Below are positions 35,745-48,600 of a stretch of 64,000 bases of DNA, piece after piece. Origin of the DNA: Lunularia cruciata (taxonomy: Eukaryota; Streptophyta; Marchantiopsida; Lunulariales; Lunulariaceae). Both the position numbers and the translations under genes were made by a program. Numbering within the stretch: the stretch's first letter is position 1; each line of letters starts with the position of its first letter. The DNA is taken from NCBI GenBank assembly GCA_948567375.1, contig OX419758.1, positions 50,349,001 through 50,413,000 on the forward strand, read 5' to 3'. A model generated the notes under the pieces. It searched no databases. It was not told the origin of the DNA and saw only the letters and a program-made list of their open reading frames with translations.

Positions 35745-35897
35745 TTGTTTACACCACTAATCAATTCAACTCAGATCAGTACTTGATTTAGCACTTTATA
35801 AATTGCCAAAAATTGAGCATTGATTATAGTCAAGCCACACCCACTCTAGCTAAGAGAATCAAAGTGATACTTGTTGACCTCTATCCACCATAGCCAA
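35745..35897 (-). repeat. Inverted partner of the 150-bp repeat at 18877-19030
   Basis: The inverse complement contains TTGGCTATGGTGGA, GATTCTCTTAGCTAGAGTGG and GTGGCTTGACTATAATCAAT. It lies between the end of the family C gypsy pol and the Helitron helicase. Confidence 0.8.
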
Positions 35898-37180
35898 TAT
35901 AGTCCATCACTAAGACATCATCATGAATGTCTTGTTGAATTGTACTAATATCATCAGTCTTTGGATCTATGACCTCAATAACTCCTCTTGTATGCATTGA
36001 GAGACATACCACCAAAGTCTTAGAAAATATACAGAGAAAGGCAAATGCATGACAACTTGGTACCATCTCCTCATTTGTCTCACCAGGCCAATGTGCTCCG
36101 GTCTAATCCTGCTAGTTGGGACAAGGGTTTCTACTCAACCCATCTACATCATGGTTCACCACTCCAGGTCTGTGAATAGCTGTGAAATCATACTTCTATA
36201 AAATTAGAGTATATTGTGCAAGCTTCCATGAAAGCTTGTTGGACTCCATCAACCACTTTAGTGGCTGATGATAAGTGATGAGAGTAAAGAGGTTACCAAA
36301 TAGGTAACATAAAAATTGTGCTTCTTAGAGCCCATTGTGCAAGCTTCCATGAAAGCTTGTCAGACTCCATCAACCACTTTAGTGGCTGATGATCAATGAT
36401 GCGAGTAAAGGGGTTACCAAATAGGTAACATTGAAAATGTGCTACTGTCCAAATTGCTACTAAGCACTCTCCCTCATATGAACTATACTTTGGAGCGACT
36501 AGCATAGGCTACCACAAATTCTTTCTCCTCATCATCATGCTGGGTAAGCATTGCTCCAAGCTCCAACATACTCCAATCAGAGTGAACTTGAAATGGTCAT
36601 CTTTAATCGACCTCCTCAAAATAGGAGCAGATGTCAATCTCTCCTTGAGCTCTACAAAAGCTCTCTCATGCTCATCTCCCTAACACCACTCATGTGTAAG
36701 CTTGGCCAGCTTTTTCAAGGCCTTGGCAATGACTCTAAATCCTCTAACATAGCAGCGATGGAAGTTTGTCAACCCAAGGAATGCTCTTACTTTGCTCACA
36801 TCCATAGGTCAAGGAATATGTGCAATAGCCTCTACCTTGGTCTGTTGAACACCAAGTCCTCTAGGATAGATAGTGTGACCTAGATACTTAACCTGCTCGT
36901 GGAAGGACCTACACTTCCTAGGATGTAATTTGAGTCCATGAGTTCTCAACCTCTCAAACACCTCCAACAACTGTCTCTCATGCTTCTCCACAATAGTGCT
37001 ATAGACCAAAATGTCATCAATATAGCACCGATCAAAATCCAGTCTAGCTAGGATCTTGTCCATGACCCTCTAGAACTCAGCATGAACGTTTCTTTAACCC
37101 AAATGGTAAGAACCTCCATTGATATAACACATCCTTACTGTGAGGATCAATAGCCCAAAATTCTATCTTGGACTTATCCT
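35885..37180 (-). pseudogene. Ty3/gypsy reverse transcriptase and RNase H (family C), interrupted
   Basis: On the minus strand: a YQWRFLPFGLKK segment (about 37115-37090), the intact catalytic box CYIDDILVYS (near 37020), KCRSFHEQVKYLGHTI, a VRAFLGLTNFHRCY block, LKERLTSAPIL, the RNase H segments SSYEGECLVAIWTVAHF, DHQPLKWLMESDKL (about 36480-36350) and RPGVVNHDVDGLSRNP (near 36150). Stops and phase shifts are frequent. The 5' part of reverse transcriptase is cut at 37180 by a family A LTR. Confidence 0.87.
36213..36454. repeat. 121-bp tandem duplication inside the RNase H region
   Basis: Units start with ATTGTGCAAGCTTCCATGAA at 36213 and 36334; both include AACCACTTTAGTGGCTGATG and GGTTACCAAATAGGTAACAT. 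The DHQPLKWLMES segment is therefore encoded twice, which by itself disrupts the RNase H. Confidence 0.85.
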
Positions 37181-37909
37181 TGTAATACTCCGAGGACAAG
37201 AGAAGAGAGAAAACACAGATTACACACTCAACATCCGGTGTCCCAAAGGAGCACCTTCTCTTTATTATATAGACAAAGATGATATCCTCCAAGGAAGCTC
37301 CACCATAGGATTAGGCATATAGATAGGTGACATGTCATCAAGCTCCATCCTTGGATTACTTACTTGGATGGGTGACATGTTGGTTTAGGTCCTATCTGGT
37401 TGGTCAAACAAGCTTTGACCGGAGGGAATCTTAGGGAATATTCTTGTAAGAGTCTTAGAATCACGTGATTAAGGTACCATTGGAAAGCTCTTGATGAGAC
37501 AAGATAGGCGGGGCTAGCATTTCCTCCGTTGGGAGAGGGAATCTGCACATTTTTGAGGCCTAATGCATCCGTTTAGGCCTCCGAAATTGCCTTCAAAGAT
37601 TTTAGGCATATTTTGGTTCCTACTCTATTAGTAGAAGTTCCCTTTTGGTGATACATCTTTCTGATATGTTTAGTCCATCATGTGTAACATCCTTCTAGAT
37701 TTTACCAAACCAATTCTCACCTTTAAATCATATGTCTAGCTATTGGTTCTAAGGTTCTCAAGTCTATTTCAATTTCTGCTCTATTAGTAGAAGTACTCTT
37801 TTGGTGATATTTCTATCTAATCTATTTTGACCATCATGTATAACATCATTCTAGATGTTACTAAACCAAATTTCACATCTAGATCATATGGCTAGCTTGT
37901 GGTATTACA
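37181..37909 (-). mobile_element. 3' LTR of a second family A gypsy element
   Basis: 729 bp from TGTAATACTCCGAG to GTATTACA on the plus strand, closely related to 877-1615 and with the same internal 156-bp tandem duplication (CTCTATTAGTAGAAGT at 37623 and 37779). On the minus strand it is preceded by a polypurine tract and followed directly by family C reverse transcriptase, so the element inserted into that gene. Confidence 0.87.
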
Positions 37910-37911
37910 GA

Positions 37912-37924
37912 CCTCCCTCCTTTT
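37912..37924 (-). other. Polypurine tract of the family A element
   Basis: The minus strand reads AAAAGGAGGGAGG two bases before the LTR. The chromodomain stop codon (37925-37923) overlaps its start, a compact arrangement. Confidence 0.75.
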
Positions 37925-39315
37925 AAGACACAACGTCCTCGTTGTGCAATTGTTGCTCAAATGCTTGCACCAACACCAATGCATGTGTCAAATTGGCAAT
38001 GGGCTCCCATGTTGCTTCATAGAGGGGGTAACCTTTCCACAATACAAGATAGTCCCCCCACGGATGGAGAGTAACACACATGCATTTTTGGAGAATACGC
38101 TCCACTTCATATTCTTTTGTGCCATCAATGAGTGTTGGACAAGTCAAATGTCTTATGTAGAATGACCCTAGCCTAATCGGGGAGCATATCTGTGTAGTAG
38201 GGAAACAAAGAACACTAGATGGATCTTCATGTGTGGTGGTAGCTCAAGGTGATAGGCCACAGCGCCGACGCGACGAAGAATCGAGAAAGACCCAATAAAA
38301 CGAGGTCTTAGCTTACGAGGTCCAACTAATGTGAGGTTGGTTGTCAATAGACACACTTGATCCCCAACATTGAACTCCATGTGCCTATGGAGTGCATCAA
38401 CATACTGCTTTTGTCAATTTTGTGCAATCTATAATTTGTGCTTGGCGCTCTCCACACTGTGTTGGATTCTAGAAACAAATGTGTTGACGGCATCAACCTT
38501 GGTAGCCACTGGACGGATCTTCATCAAGCTAGAAGGTGTGAAGGGATGCTCACCATACATGAGGAAGAACAGAGTGACCTGGGTAGATGCATTCACTGAA
38601 TTGTTGTAAGTGAATTCCACTAACAGGAGTAGGGTGTCCCATCTCTCTTGCTCCTCTAAGGTGAAACCGCGTAACATGTCTTCAATCGTGCGATTAGCCC
38701 GCTCCGGTTGGCAATTTTTTTGTAGGTGGTAAGTTGTGGACATGGCCAACTTGGTTTTGAAGAAACCAAAGAGTGTTTGCCAAAACAAACTGGTGAATTG
38801 GGTGCCTCTATCTGTGATAAGTACTCTAGATAGGCCATGATGAGAGAAGACTGTATCTTAGTATAATTGAGCTAGTTGTGGAGCGGTCACATCCTTGGTG
38901 GTAGGGCATACATGAATTATTTTGCTGAGCCGGTCCACAAAGACTGTCAAACCCTGAGGTGGTGTTGGGTAATTCAAAGACGAGATCCATACTCACTTGT
39001 TCCCAATGTTGGGTAGGCATGGGGAGAGGTTGAAGGAGCCTTGTAGGAGCTTGATTAGAGGCTTTGTTTTGTTGACAAAGTAGGCAGCTGCGCACGTAGT
39101 CCATCATATTGTTGCTCATCTTGGGCCAATAGTAATGGCATTGGACTGCATCCAAGGTCCTGTCCACTCCGACATGACCTGCAATGGCCAAATCATGACA
39201 TTTTGCTAGAATGGTGTTGCTAATTTTGGGACATATGGGATCCATAATCTGCCATCACGAAAGGTGAGTCCTTGGGTGCTGGTGACGCCTTTGGATGATT
39301 GCGCTTCTACAATCT
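37923..39315 (-). pseudogene. Integrase and chromodomain of family A gypsy element, 5'-truncated
   Basis: Read on the minus strand: FRDGRLWIPYVP (about 39265), the zinc-binding H..H..C..C block with HVGVDRTLDAVQCHYYWPKM and CLLCQQNK (39190-39060), the catalytic core with MDLVFELP (first Asp), a TDRGTQFTS-like block (second Asp, near 38815) and QPERANRTIEDML (Glu, near 38700), the SH3-like segment GDQVCLL..GPRKLRPRFIG (38380-38168), and a chromodomain YEVERIL..LVLWKGYP..EATWEP (38110-37990). A few stops and frame shifts break it. Upstream sequence is missing beyond about 39315. Confidence 0.88.
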
Positions 39316-39852
39316 ACAAGAGCATGCATCCTTATCAAAGCAAGAGCAAAGATATACTATAGTAACATAAGGAATAGATGCATCAAATAGAAGAGAATAT
39401 AGTGTATGTTAAAATTAGCAACTCATTAAGAAAAACTACAAACCTTTAGTCCAATCAAAAGGTAAATAAGCAAAGGATGGAAGATCATCTTATACTTGTT
39501 GAACAATCAGTCTCCTATTTGTTGTAATGTTACTTAAAGAGGAAAGATGCTACTTAAAAAGATCAGTCTTCTATGTTGATTACATATGACTCAAAAATCA
39601 ACCTATCAAAAACCATAAAACAAGAGGAAAGTAAAGATGCAAAGAGTGCTTAAGTACCCTAAAAATGCTAGTGCCTCATGTTCCATAAATAATAAACCCA
39701 CCTCTTTGCAAAAGATCAATAAACACATCTTTTCACACACCAAGTCCCTTATCACATGCTCAAAAATCTTTCATCAAGTTTCTCTCTTTGTAAAATAATA
39801 TCACTAAAGATTTTATGACCTCCCTATCAAAAACTCTCATATATGATAAAAA

Positions 39853-39948
39853 GATAAGAAGTTAAACAAAGATAAACAATATAAAGTAGATAGATTGGTC
39901 GATAAGAAGTTAAACAAAGATAAAGTATATAAAGTAGATAGATTGGTC
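39853..39948. repeat. 48-bp tandem duplication
   Basis: GATAAGAAGTTAAACAAAGA begins units at 39853 and 39901; both end AAAGTAGATAGATTGGTC. Confidence 0.85.
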
Positions 39949-40465
39949 AAGGAGCAATACTACAAGAGAGTATAAAAAATACCACATGTGAATCCCTTAG
40001 TAGAGGAAGATCATTCATATGAAAGATACCCTTTATAAGGGTAGTGTCTAAAAACATGTGATAAAATCCTTAGACCATTGACACTCCAACTTGGAATGCA
40101 AAAGTCTTTTATGGATGAGATACAGGTCTTTGGAAGGTAGAGACCCCTTTGAAAGCCAGAGATGAGGCCAAACACTTTGATACCTTGACTTTCAAATCTA
40201 CTAGGTGAAGCTTTGTAAATAATCAAAGGTTTAACTAATCTAATTTACACGACATACAATGTGTATTGTCTACAAAGAAAGAAAAAGATAACATAATATG
40301 GCTAAAGTAGTGTACAAGAGAGAAAAATCCATGCTCCTAAAGAATCTACTAAAGGATTATGTATGCAAAGAACTAAATGGAAATTATTGACGAACTTCCT
40401 CTTCTTATAAGAAAGGATATTAAAGAGAAGAAAAAGAACCATAGAAAGACTATAAGATTCACTAA

Positions 40466-40839
40466 GAGTGCTCTAATCCCTTGAGATACAACCTTTCAAA
40501 AGTTTTCAAATTAAATTCCCCATCAACTAAAGCACGAAACCAACTAATTAGAAGAAGAAACTTACAATTTTTCATTTTCATACTCAAACTCGAGGAATCA
40601 ATCCAAACCCTAAATAATCTAAATACCTTCATATACTATTACATAATCATAGGAGTGCTCTAATCCCTTGAGATTCAACCTCTCGGTAGATTTCAAATTA
40701 AATTCCCAATCAGCTAAAGATGAAAACCAACCAATTAGAAGAAGAAACTTACAAATTTTCATTCTCATATTCAAACTCACAAAATCAATCTAAACCCTAA
40801 AAAATCTAAATACACTCATATAATATTACAATCATAACC
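40466..40839. repeat. 187-bp tandem duplication
   Basis: GAGTGCTCTAATCCCTTGAG begins units at 40466 and 40653; both run through ATTAGAAGAAGAAACTTACA and AATCTAAATAC. Confidence 0.85.
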
Positions 40840-43104
40840 GTCATTAACCTTCACTCTAGTAAAGTTATATACCGAGTCAAATGTGGGTCTGGTTACTCGC
40901 AACCTGCTTGAAATCCTCAAACCGGCGAGAGCTATTAGCTCGTCGTGAAGCATGTTAAATTGAGTTTCGAGATCTTGTGCAACCTGGTTGATATCTGGTG
41001 TATCAATGACTCACGTAGTCAGGTTGCTGAAGCTATAATCAATAAAACCATGTCTTAGGGTTGTTAGAGTTACTATTAGCGCGTGAAGAAGTAGGGCGGC
41101 TGCAGCTCGGTGGAGTGTGTCTTCTCCCTCTCGGTCCTCATCTAGGGGATTGAAAATCGGAATCCCACGTTCATTGTGAGAAACCTAGGGTTCTATTCCT
41201 GATCAGTGAGATTGCCTGCCGCAGGTCAATGTGTTCATTAGTTTGCCAATTGTACACTATGGTCGAGATAGGAGTCGTCTCAAAAAATTTAGGACTTAGG
41301 TCACTCTGATTCTTTGCTCGCCGTTGGTTGCGTTCTTGGCTTGGAGACGACTTATACTGTTCAGCTTGATGCGGATAAGCCATCAAGCATTTTGCGAGGC
41401 GCCACGATTGAACCTTTGATGTATATAGTAGTTGACACCCAAAGCACGATTGAGGTTCTATGATGGATTTGGTGTTGTGCATCTGTAATTTCTCTGCCGT
41501 CCGTGCATATTTCTCGCTGCGTTGCTTTCAGTAATCGTGTGGTACTCATTCCAGATAAATTTTCATTTCATTACGCTCCTGCCAAGAGGCGTTACTATCT
41601 TGCCACCCCTCTAGCAAGATAGGTGTCGGCAGAAGCGAATATCAATGTCTCGTTGAGATACCAGCTTTTAAACCAATGCTAGGCCCTCTCTGTGGGCTGG
41701 TGTTGACCTGTCTATTGGTACATTCACGTCAAAGTTCTAGTCCTGTGTATGTTTTTCACACAACCTGATGCGTTATTTCGATCTTGCTCTTACTGGCGTT
41801 CCCTGTCTTGTCCTCGACGACCTCTTTTAAGAAGTGCGCTCGCTCATCTTTACCCTAAGGCTTTGCTCGGGCCTGGTTTATTTTGCGAATTTTGACGTGA
41901 CTCCACATAATCTAAGCATACTTAGTTTGACTGTGATCTAGCCTTTGCATACCGTATATGATTCGTTGTCTGATTTTCTGCGGGGCTCGAGTGGAGGCAA
42001 GGTAGATGCAGTGCCTTTCCTCCTCATAAGCTCCCCACATCAACTTGGACCTCTAATTCTCCGTGCTGGATTGTTTCTTCATACTTTCCATGTCTCGACA
42101 GATGGCTCCCATTCGACAAAAGTCTGACTAGAATGGTGAACTTTTGACACCGGCAGGGTTTTTCTACATTATTGTTTTAGCCTGCTTCACACAGCAGGTG
42201 CAAAGCTTGACCTCGGACTTCCTCCTTGGTGGGGAGTTGCACTTACTATGTGATGCATGCAATGACCATGATGTACTCGGAGTGATGGGAACTTCTGCTA
42301 GCATTGGCCTCTACCTTCGAAAGGTTCTGATGAGCCATGGCAGTCGCTTTAGCCATCTATTCAATCTTGTTACCTCGCAGATAGGAAGGCCGTGGTTAAC
42401 CCGATGAACTCTTGGACCCAGACGTCATATCCCTGAGCAGTTGGAAGTGAAGTTATGTGAACAATCTCTTGTCTGCAGACGAAGAGAGGAGTGGGGAGAC
42501 GCGAAGGCATGCCACAGAATCGTTAGCACGCCTAATTTGACACTCAGCACCGCAGTGAGATGAAACGGGCAGTGTATCCGTATGCATGCATAACGCTGTG
42601 AGAACAGAGTTGACTTTAGCAGCCTGCTAGGCTGCTAATAAAAGTGAAATAAACTTGAAAGTGAATTTCCAGCCTCAAGGACTTAGACGGAAGTAGTTCA
42701 AGGACTTACACGGACTTACAGCGACCACTCCACACCTGCCAGGGCTGGTACCCGCCAAAGAGTTGGCGTCGATAAGTTATCCAAAATTGTAGTGCCGAGA
42801 CTTGCAATTTCGTTGATTCGTAACGTTGGTTCTGGCGACCGCGGATGTCCTGACGGGCAGCATATGCGTCGACCAAATCTGTATATAATCCACCTTCCTG
42901 TGCAGCCAGCATTGGATGAGGTGTCATGGATATCAGCGCCCCACAGCGAACTCCAACAGCTCTTTCGAATCACTGGTGGGAGACTTGAATTCCACTGCTT
43001 CAAAGCGTGGACATTAAACATGGGTGCTATTATGTCTGATACTACTACATTGGTCGATCCGTTTAGAAAACTTCCCCACAAGCTTTGCCCCATCGCGAAT
43101 ACAT

Positions 43105-43334
43105 GGAATTCCTCACGGTGACGTGCGTAACTTTCGAAGCATTCGGTCCCAGAAACGGGTTATTTCAAGACCGGTTCTTTCTGCACAAGCTTTCATCCTA
43201 TCGCAGACGAGTCAGGTATGGAATTCCTCACGGTGACGTGCGTAACTATTGAAACATTTTGTCCCAGAAATGGGTTACTCCAAGTCCGGTCCTTTCCCTA
43301 CCTTTCTGCACCAAGTTACTCCCTCTTTGGGTAT
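43105..43334. repeat. 115-bp direct duplication
   Basis: GGAATTCCTCACGGTGACGT occurs at 43105 and 43220, followed in both by GTCCCAGAAA and a TTTCTGCAC end. The units have diverged. Confidence 0.75.
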
Positions 43335-43618
43335 TTATTTGGTTTGTCGTCAGCTTTATATGACCACCCCTGTACAATTTATTACAATCCCCTCCCAAAT
43401 GATAATTTTCCTGAACACGATAATCATCACGAAATTCAACTCGGCTTGAAACTGGAAATGTAGTGATGTGGCCTCACGGTTACCGTTGTGGCCACAACAA
43501 CTATACGTCATTGTACACCTCATTACTAGAGAGATCCAGGATAGATGGATAAGGACACGAGCCGGACAAGGCACGATAACAAACATGACAAATCTCACAT
43601 AGTGGCGACCTACAGAGA

Positions 43619-43684
43619 GAAGGGCGACCGCGTAGAAAACACGAAGGATGGGAAGACCCCATCGAGCCGTACAAGGGCGAGACC
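43619..43684. repeat. Short dispersed repeat, copy 1
   Basis: GGCGACCGCGTAGAAAACAC, then GGGAAGACCCCATCGAGCCG and TACAAGGGCGAGACC. Related copies lie at 44002-44071 and 56512-56582, and a partial one follows at about 43686. Confidence 0.7.
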
Positions 43685-44001
43685 CACATAGGATAGAAAC
43701 AGGGTGGGAAGACCCATCTTACATAGCGTAGAAGGAGTGAAGACAAGTTCGATGAGAACATTGAATAATGCAGCTAATTTCCACCAATCCTAGTGGTGGT
43801 CCATAATCAATAGAACTGTCATCTGAACCTGTTACTGTACATCGGAATTCCCATTCAACGTGTGGGCCACTTCAAAGCAGCAAATACGACAAATGCATTA
43901 TAATTTTCCGCCAACCACTAATTTCTTTCAACTTATGACAAGCTCAGACAGACATGAGCCGTGAAGTTTCACAAATCTCTTTGCCTGAGTCGAACTCGAA
44001 A

Positions 44002-44071
44002 GAAAGAAAGGCGACCGGGTAGGGAAAACGAAGGTTGGGAAGACCCCTTCAAGCCGTACAAGGGAGAGACA
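44002..44071. repeat. Short dispersed repeat, copy 2
   Basis: GGCGACCGGGTAGGGAAAAC, GGGAAGACCCCTTCAAGCCG, then TACAAGGGAGAGAC. A 10-bp sequence GTCGAACTCG flanks it on both sides (43989 and 44082), possibly a target duplication with extra bases. Confidence 0.7.
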
Positions 44072-45281
44072 AAAAAGGTAAGTCGAACTCGAAAGTGAAC
44101 ATGTGAAATGATTGAAGTTACTGCCAGAATACCACTGTACATTATTGCAGCTATACGAGCGCCCAACAAGGTATCGACCATTCTCATCGATCCAAATCTG
44201 GCTAATCACATGAATAGCACGCAATCGTTCCTTGTCTTGTTCTTCAGTATTCATTTGCTCTGGCCAGTTCCTCCTACATCCTCGTAGTAACGACCATGGT
44301 CGTTGCCCTCCCGCCACGTGCTGGTTGTTGGTGAATAGACATCTTGCCTGCTATGTCAGCAAAAGTGCTCCTAGTACAAGAACACCACTGTATCATTATT
44401 GAACTGAAGATTGTAGCAGACACGGAAGAAATTCCCAGTTAGTGTCTTTAAGTTTCCACTCCATCTGCAGAATAGATTAGAGTATTGGGATATTTGGAGA
44501 CATGACAGAATTGAGAGAGGACGTGAAACATGAAAATACTTACCCTTCGGAATTATTAGTTGTATAAAGTTAAGGTATATCGGACCATACGGACATGTCA
44601 CCTGTACCTTTGGACAAAAACATGTGATATACTTCTATTAATTTGAAATCAGAAATTTCAGTGAATTCCCAGCCATTTACAATGACACCTAGACATAGCA
44701 AACTTGTGATGAAAGTGATTATCAACTACCTGTCATCGAACTTAACCAAAACTTTGATGAGATCAGACTTATGAGTTGTTGGATCTAGACTCTGAGGATT
44801 GTAAAGTTATTCCTTTGAGTACCACTTCCTTGGTTACGATTATGGTGGTTTACCCATCGGCGACCCTGTCAATGGTGGCGATTTATACTTACTGGTTTAT
44901 ACGTAACTAACGAATCTATGGTTTACATGCAAGTAAAACAGAACTTTTGGGCAACATAATATACATGTCGATCTTTGTCAGGGAAGAGAAGGGGATAGAG
45001 TGTAATATAATGTAATATCGATTATTCCAGTGTTCACCAAGATGCATGGAACACTTAAATACGATACGAATAGGGATGCCGTATAAGTCCTAATGGCAAA
45101 ACATTCATTCTAATTAGGCAAGTTGATCCGGTGTTATTATGCACTTAATCCATATTCGTAGCCTGTCATTGAGTCTCCACATTAGGACCCCGAACAAACA
45201 ATACCAATAATCAAGTTCTTGTAGTCTAACACCACTGTAACACTGAATCCGAGGGGGCAAACCAGAGACTGTCCAGTCGGT

Positions 45282-45330
45282 CCACGTCATACCACGTCAT
45301 ACCACGTCAGGAAGCACTCCTTTGACGTGT
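45282..45330. promoter_or_regulatory. Three CCACGTCA motifs at 10-bp pitch plus TGACGTGT
   Basis: CCACGTCA occurs at 45282, 45292 and 45302, exactly 10 bp apart, and TGACGTGT at 45323. The inverse complement TGACGTGG is the G/C-box hybrid recognised by plant bZIP factors. The cluster lies about 375 bp upstream of the mitochondrial carrier start codon, so it is a candidate upstream element for that gene. Confidence 0.6.
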
Positions 45331-45682
45331 AGGTAGATGCCAATGTGGGAGAAGTCATCGGACCAAACAGTTCTCGCAAACCAATAGTAGCCAAAGGATA
45401 GTCCATACTCCAGGGTCTAGTTTTCTAGTTATCCAACGGTAACACAAGATGTCCTCGCGGGAAGTCACTCTTATCCTCCAGATTTTGTCTGTAACCTCCA
45501 ATCCGGTGGTCCGGTTGATTGCGCCGAGAGAAGATCCCACACAAAGAGACTGTGATGAGAGCTAAAGTTGCAAATTGATGGTGAGCGGACGGGAGAGAGA
45601 CAGAGAGAAAGAGAGGAGAGGGGAAAGGAGGCTGGGAGAGGAGGAGATCAATGTTCAGGAGCTTGGCTCTGCTGCGAAGACG

Positions 45683-48600
45683 ATGGGGGAGCAAGGCGCG
45701 ACACTCAACTCCTCCGCCCATCAAAGCGAGAAACTCGCTGGATCCCCTGGTGAGGATTATCTCCGAAGTAAATTGATGATCTGTGGAACTGCGCGTCTTG
45801 AGTCCTGTAATTGTGGACTCATTTTCCACTCCTTTTTGCCTCTTACACGACAAAGGTGGACTTTGGGAACTAGTTTAATTGACGTCTGCGGAGTAGGAAC
45901 TGAGTGTGCAGTACTTAAGGTGATATTCACATCCTGAATCCTTTGCTGCGGATCGATCCTAGATCTGAGGATTTTTGATGTGATCGAAGGGACTACTTGG
46001 ATAGTATAGAACATAATCAAGACTGTAGAGGTAACAGACAAGCCTGGGAGATTATGCAATTAAGATTCTGGAGAGATCGGATGATAATAAGAAATTTGTC
46101 ACGTTTACTGTGTGGAATTATCCCAGCGTTGATTGATTCAACCACAGAAGAGCCTTTCGCGTAATTGAGACGCCGAAACTGAGTTTCGAAGCTTATGCAG
46201 TATATAGTTTTCTCTAATTCTCTTATTCCAGGAGACAATATTAAGCGTAAAAGGAAGTCATTCTTGAATTCCCATGGACAGTGTTTCGAAGACACTTTCG
46301 AGCAGATCTGGTGGCCTCTTGAGAAATGTCCACTTACTCTTGTGCTCGAATGTTCTGGAAAGGGAACTTAGAGCACAAAAACGAGGACTTCACGATGTTC
46401 GAATACAGCTAACCTAATAAACTAGTATCTTGGTGTACATGTAAATTGATACGAAAGTTTGGCGACATTTATATTTCTTCATGTAGAGTATCATTCTGGA
46501 AACTAGAGCTTTTTTATTTCAACAGAAACTAGCAAACCAGGTTCAGTTTTGGGAGTTGCATTGCAGTGGGTATGTATTTTCTGGAAGTTCTTGCATATGT
46601 GTCACCCTTGACTACTATCTGATACTAAATTTTCTTCGCAACAGCTTTAGCTGTACACTTGCCCCAGCAAGAGACAAAATTGTCAGAATGGCGCCAGAGT
46701 CCATGGGTCCTATTTGTATTAGCTGGTGCGAGCAATATGTGTGGAGCTTTTATAACAAATCCGGTGAATGTGGTGAAAGTCCGAATGCAGTTGGATGGAG
46801 CACTCTCTACCCAGGTTGATATCCTTCTCCATACCTCCCCAAATCAGCCGAATGATAATTTAGTCAATTGTTCAATTTCACCTGTTTCTTGCTACTAGAT
46901 TCAGCAAATAACAATACTATAAATTGAGCACTCACCTTTCAATGTCGTAGCATAGTGGATGAGATTGACTATTATCTAGTACCTGATTCTAATAGTCAAT
47001 CAGACATGAAAGAAGGTCTTGCATATGTAATATATCCAGGGATTCAACGTACACTTTATTAAGGAAGGACATCCTTGGATATTTATGAGAATCCAAAGAT
47101 GTACATGAGATCGTCGATTCATCACTTTATCTTTGAATACGAATTTGCAAAGGTGGAACGGTTGTTACAGAAGAAAGTCTATTTTCATTCTGTATGTTTG
47201 AGGTCAGGTTATAGTGACATAAATCCACTCTGCGGGTGAGCAAGACAGGGAGCGGCTCATGAACGCGTTTACCCAGGTTTCTTCAAAGGTTTACAACGTA
47301 TTGGAAATGAGGAGGGTTTGAAGGGTTTGTGGAGAGGCACAGGAGCCGCATTGCTTCGAGAAGCATCGTATTCCAGTATACGCCTCGGTGCTTACGAACC
47401 CCTCAAGAAGGTAAACTAGTTATCGAATCGTTCTCCTCACATAGACGATCAGGAACTAAATGTTGCAGATCACATAGGAGTACCTTCTCATAACACTGAA
47501 TTTTGAATTAGCGATTTGTCGCTTTCTAAGCACTAGTGTTCTTAAGAAGACCATAGGTTGGATTATGGACAGGCATTTGGAGCAGACAATCCTGCGCATA
47601 CACCATTGTGGATCAAAGTGGCAGCGGGGGCATCGGCGGGCACAATTGGAAGTGCTCTGGCAAATCCTACGGATGTTGTCATGGTTCGGATGCAGGCACC
47701 GGCTCTCAGTACATCTATTGCAGGTTTACTTGGACTCACAAAATTCCCCACAAAATTGTGCCAAGGTTTTAGAGGCTTCTTTTCTAAACAGTACACAAGA
47801 CGAGAGTTGAGATCACATAAATCATCCAACATATCTACTGCTAGGGGTCATTACGATTGGAGTCCTATGCACTTAGTTCTACAGAGCCAATACATATGCA
47901 CAACTTTCATGTTACTTTGCAGATACTAGGACCTCGAAGCATCCTCAACTCATAAGCAACTCATCCATTCACGTCTACAAGTTCGGAACCGAAAGTCACT
48001 CAATTACTTTATGCATAGAGATTGCTTAAAACGTTTCTGGTATGTTCTTAGGACTCCCAGGGATGAAGAGGTCGACGTTGAAACTGAAAAGAAGATCATA
48101 CGCGTATATAGATGTGGTATATAGATCTGATTTTACAAACTTGATGCATCCAATCATACAGGTGTTTCAGGATCGTGGCAGTACCGGGGTCCATTTCAAG
48201 CTTTCAGTTCCATTGCAAGAACCGAAGGTTTGAGAGGTTTATTCCGAGGAGTTGGGCCGACAATGCAACGGGCTGCTCTGTTGAATGCCGCTCAAGTACC
48301 CACTTATGATCACACTAAGCATTATCTGTTGAACTCTGGTCTCATGACAGAGGGGACTGGCAGTCATCTATCTGCATCAATGGTAGCCGGGCTTGCAACG
48401 GCACTTGTTATAGCACCGGTGGATCTAATGAGAACCAGGTGAGACTTCACTACGGCCAGAGGCTATATCTTAATGCTTGAAATGTCCACAAATGAAACTC
48501 TAAATCTTGAGATGCATAGTTTGTCTTTTTTTAAAGTTCTTAATTACATGGGGAGAAACCTGATGTGTCTGATGTACCGTAGAATAATGCAACAAGCAGT

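Larger units (their letters stand above)
39316..41000. other. AT-rich stretch without genes
   Basis: Contains two tandem duplications (39853-39948 and 40466-40839). No recognisable protein on either strand. Confidence 0.55.
41001..45281. other. Gene-island composition but no supported coding sequence
   Basis: More balanced base composition than the flanking repeats. Frames of 60-129 codons exist on both strands (for example 41482-41171 -, 44317-43928 -), without domains. It includes a 115-bp duplication and two copies of a short dispersed repeat. It may hold upstream sequence of the carrier gene or a decayed gene. Confidence 0.4.

Noticed and set aside
41171-41482. Minus-strand frame of 103 codons
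   Set aside because: No domain, no splice-site support, and an unremarkable composition; kept only as a remark in the region entry.
42144-42407. Small secreted protein with a hydrophobic start
   Set aside because: The frame begins at TTG, not ATG, and shows no conserved cysteine pattern or splice support.
45578-45682. N-terminal extension of the UCP/DIC-like carrier from an upstream in-frame ATG
   Set aside because: The sequence is a GA-rich, leader-like run and the product is Arg/Glu low complexity; the ATG at 45683 gives a more typical N-terminus.
47557-47572. Use of the TAG at 47556 as the acceptor for exon 4 of the UCP/DIC-like carrier
   Set aside because: It breaks the reading phase; the AG at 47572 keeps phase and restores a normal carrier sequence.
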